Positions 5,764 to 7,297 of a DNA stretch of 7,297 nt are shown here, one piece after another; the stretch's first letter is position 1; every line of letters starts with the position of its first letter. This DNA comes from Actinomycetes bacterium (GTDB taxonomy: Bacteria > Actinomycetota > Acidimicrobiia > Acidimicrobiales > Acidimicrobiaceae). Position numbers and translations under genes: made by a program. The stretch spans positions 1-7,297 of the forward strand of contig JAJYGZ010000245.1 of the NCBI GenBank assembly GCA_021790495.1. Direction: 5' to 3'. The notes beneath the pieces were generated by a model. That model made no database searches, was not told the origin of the DNA, and was given only the letters and a program-made list of their open reading frames with translations.

Positions 5764-7143
5764 TCAACTACCGGAGGCATTTGAGCTTGGTACCCGATTG
5801 CTTTGCGGCGAACTTCGCTTGCGCCATTGGCGTCCAGCGGCGACGAGTCTTGTGGTGGCTGAGGTTGAGTTTGGTCTCGTCAAGACTCGCTCGGCGCTCA
5901 AAGCTCGGGTGAGCCCCTCGTCTCCGGCCGCGGCCGCGGCCACCAAGGCGCTTTGAAAGACGATGTCTTGCTGTGCGTGGCTTCCCCCGAGTTCGACCGA
6001 TCGATAACGAATCGAGGAAAGCAGCTTCGCAGCTTCGCCGAACTCGCAAGCGGCGAAGCTGATCAGACCCCGGCATAGCGGTATTCCCACTTCTTCGACG
6101 AGTCGCCCGTCATTGGGATCGCTGATCCTAGAAGTCATCTTGTCCAGGACAAGCTCGGCATTGGACGCCCTCGCACCAAGCAGCTCTCCAATCACCAGAT
6201 GGAACTCATTAAAGACATAAGTTCCATCACTGAGGTATGGCCGCGCGTCGTCAGAAAGGCGCCGCCCTCTTTCGCTCGTGTCATCTCCGAGAAGATACAG
6301 GCGCCAGAGCAGCGCGGCCCGATCGGCAAGATCATGCATCACCACTTCTCTGGTCCCGCAGAGCTTTTGGTCATAGACCCACTTTGCGCGATCGTAATCG
6401 CCTTCATCCACATACATAAGCGAGAGGTGCCACCACATGTGGACCGCGCTGAAACTGGTGTTCCACTGCTCTTGGCTATCAAGCAGGAACTCGACGCCCT
6501 CCGAGCGCCTGCCTAGCATCTCGTGAACGTGCGCCACCGAATGCCTGGCGTAGACGTTCCGCGGATTCATCGACAACGCCTGGCGGCCCAAGAGTTCGCC
6601 CTCGACGAAGTCGTAGTTCTCTTCGAGTCCGAATGACCTCATCCCTACGAGATGGTCGTATCCCAAAAGCGAAGGCGGCCAGGAGAGAAAGATCCGGTTG
6701 ACCGAGTCACGGAGATTGAGAGAGTCGCCGATGAACAGATACAGGTCCTGAACCACTTTTGCCGCGAGCAGATCGCGGGGGTGAGCTAGCAACGCCGCTT
6801 CGAGGTGGCCAATCGCACCCCTAAGGTCGCCCTGCACCCAAGCAAAAGCGGCGCTCAAATGGGCACGGGTGCGAAAATCGCCGCTATCTTGCGACCCTTC
6901 GAGGCCATCGAGAATCTCGGCGGCCTCGCGCCGCGACTGACCCGTCATCGCATAAAGACTGACGTACGCCGCTAAACATCTGGCGAGGACAAAGCCTCGG
7001 TCCGCGTCAATAGTGTCTTTAGCACTCCGCGCCGGATCTCCATCCAAGGTAGCCAGCGCCTCGACTCCGGCGGCAAATGACTCTGCGGCGGATGGATTCG
7101 AGGTAGCTATCGGCTCTCCCCATCTGTCATTGAGCGCGTTCAT
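5764..7143 (-). CDS. Tetratricopeptide-repeat protein, TTC38/StaR-like family
   Basis: Soluble, mostly helical TPR protein of 459 aa, close to the usual TTC38/StaR-like length. The hallmark middle block is ARHSVAHVHEMLGR (199-212), followed by an EGVEFL helix, AVHMWWHLSLMYVDEGDYDRA (roughly 233-253) and DLADRAALLWRLYLLGDD (271-288). The family C-terminal block is also present: IPLCRGLISFAACEFGEAA (354-372), then IRYRSVELGGSHAQQD (378-393) and ALSAERVLTRPNS (414-426). Residues after about 440 form an Arg/Ser-rich tail of low conservation. There is no signal peptide or membrane segment. The molecular role of this family is poorly known; one member, StaR, lies in a Streptomyces glycopeptide antibiotic cluster. 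The ATG at 7143 is fixed because the codon before it is an in-frame TAA. GGTGGCGGG before the start is a weak ribosome site. It may share a transcript with the transporter operon 108 bp downstream, but this is inference. Confidence 0.82.
   Translation of the reverse strand: MNALNDRWGEPIATSNPSAAESFAAGVEALATLDGDPARSAKDTIDADRGFVLARCLAAYVSLYAMTGQSRREAAEILDGLEGSQDSGDFRTRAHLSAAFAWVQGDLRGAIGHLEAALLAHPRDLLAAKVVQDLYLFIGDSLNLRDSVNRIFLSWPPSLLGYDHLVGMRSFGLEENYDFVEGELLGRQALSMNPRNVYARHSVAHVHEMLGRRSEGVEFLLDSQEQWNTSFSAVHMWWHLSLMYVDEGDYDRAKWVYDQKLCGTREVVMHDLADRAALLWRLYLLGDDTSERGRRLSDDARPYLSDGTYVFNEFHLVIGELLGARASNAELVLDKMTSRISDPNDGRLVEEVGIPLCRGLISFAACEFGEAAKLLSSIRYRSVELGGSHAQQDIVFQSALVAAAAAGDEGLTRALSAERVLTRPNSTSATTRLVAAGRQWRKRSSPQSNRVPSSNASGS
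6030..6061. repeat. 11-bp perfect inverted repeat inside the TPR gene
   Basis: The arms CAGCTTCGCCG (6030-6040) and CGGCGAAGCTG (6051-6061) are exact reverse complements separated by 10 bases. They lie in the codons for FAACEFGEAAKL, and the minus-strand side has no T-run, so this is not a terminator. It could fold in mRNA, but coding repetition of similar residues explains it. Confidence 0.45.
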
Positions 7144-7203
7144 TTAGTACCCGCCACCATTTGCCTCGATGATTGACCCCAAAACCCTTTCGCTAACTTT
7201 CAT
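7144..7203 (-). CDS. Possible 19-codon leader ORF abutting the TPR gene
   Basis: On the minus strand, ATG at 7203 opens a frame of 19 codons (MKVSERVLGSIIEANGGGY) ending in TAA at 7144-7146, directly followed by the TPR ATG at 7141-7143. GGCAGG lies four bases upstream of the ATG as a possible ribosome site. I recognise no family, and there is no run of a single regulatory codon or attenuator hairpin that would make it a classical leader peptide. It could equally be chance; in that case this is simply the 5' untranslated region of the TPR gene. Confidence 0.2.
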   Translation of the reverse strand: MKVSERVLGSIIEANGGGY

Positions 7204-7218
7204 GCAACCTGCCCATTC

Positions 7219-7297
7219 TCATCCAACCGAGGCCCTAAGAGCCGACATCAAGAGATTCTGGTCGTTCCCAATGGTTGTTAGTTTGGAGCCAAAATTT
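7219..7297 (-). CDS. Possible C-terminal fragment of an upstream gene, maybe HpcH/HpaI-type aldolase
   Basis: The right edge holds 25 open minus-strand codons ending in TGA (7219-7221). The predicted end, with GSKLTTIGNDQNLL followed by SALRASVG, resembles the last strand and helix of HpcH/HpaI aldolase-family proteins, which end with a strand, a G-x-D motif and a short helix with LL. Only the tail is present, so this rests on a short resemblance remembered from the family. Another minus-strand frame also stays open from the edge until TAG nearby, so the choice of frame is not decisive. If correct, the upstream gene ends 75 bp before the TPR start. Confidence 0.3.
   Translation of the reverse strand, partial: NFGSKLTTIGNDQNLLMSALRASVG

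Noticed and set aside
5922..5945. GC-rich GGCCGC repeat
   Set aside because: It encodes a short alanine run (VAAAAAGD) in the TPR protein, as expected in a helical repeat protein; not a mobile or regulatory repeat.
5675..5956. Plus-strand frame overlapping the 108-bp gap and the end of the TPR gene
   Set aside because: Mostly antisense to conserved TTC38 codons, with a composition explained by them; no recognisable product.
5768..6076. Minus-strand alternative frame in the TPR 3' end with a basic tail, considered as a frameshifted true C-terminus
   Set aside because: The conserved TTC38 C-terminal motifs stay in the main frame up to about residue 426, so no frameshift is needed before that point; the alternative frame shows no family motif.

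Overview
The window is bacterial DNA with every supported gene on the minus strand, so transcription runs from high to low coordinates. It is moderately GC-rich by eye and tightly packed, with TTG starts used at two genes. I cannot name a phylum with confidence. The gene set (Opp/Dpp-type importer, TTC38/StaR-like TPR protein, CE4-fold hydrolase, SDR) fits free-living heterotrophs such as Actinomycetota, Pseudomonadota or Chloroflexota.

Layout in transcription order: (1) 7297-7219, a possible last stretch of an upstream gene, perhaps an HpcH/HpaI-type aldolase (weak call). (2) 7203-7144, a 19-codon mini-ORF whose stop directly abuts the next start. (3) 7143-5764, a 459-aa TPR protein of the TTC38/StaR-like family. 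(4) 5763-5656, a 108-bp gap with no recognised gene or terminator, but with an open frame that continues the TPR frame past its stop. (5) 5655 to the left edge, a six-gene operon: permease B, permease C, short-chain dehydrogenase/reductase, CE4-fold (polysaccharide deacetylase-like) hydrolase, ATPase D and ATPase F. The last gene runs off the window at base 1.

All five junctions inside the operon are 4-nt stop/start overlaps (ATGA four times, TTGA once), a strong sign of one co-translated unit. The two permeases and two ATPases make a complete membrane core of a peptide/nickel/opine-class importer. No substrate-binding protein gene lies in the window. Two soluble enzymes without signal peptides sit between the permease and ATPase genes. 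The simplest reading is a dedicated uptake-and-catabolism module: a small amide, peptide or sugar-like substrate is imported, hydrolysed by the CE4-fold enzyme and oxidised or reduced by the SDR. The substrate cannot be read from the sequence.

The most notable points are the enzyme pair embedded in the transporter operon, identical Cys-X5-Cys-X6-Cys-X17-Cys patterns at the C-termini of both ATPases, and the unexplained coding-like stretches on either side of the TPR gene. I found no RNA genes, insertion sequences, CRISPR array or convincing terminator.
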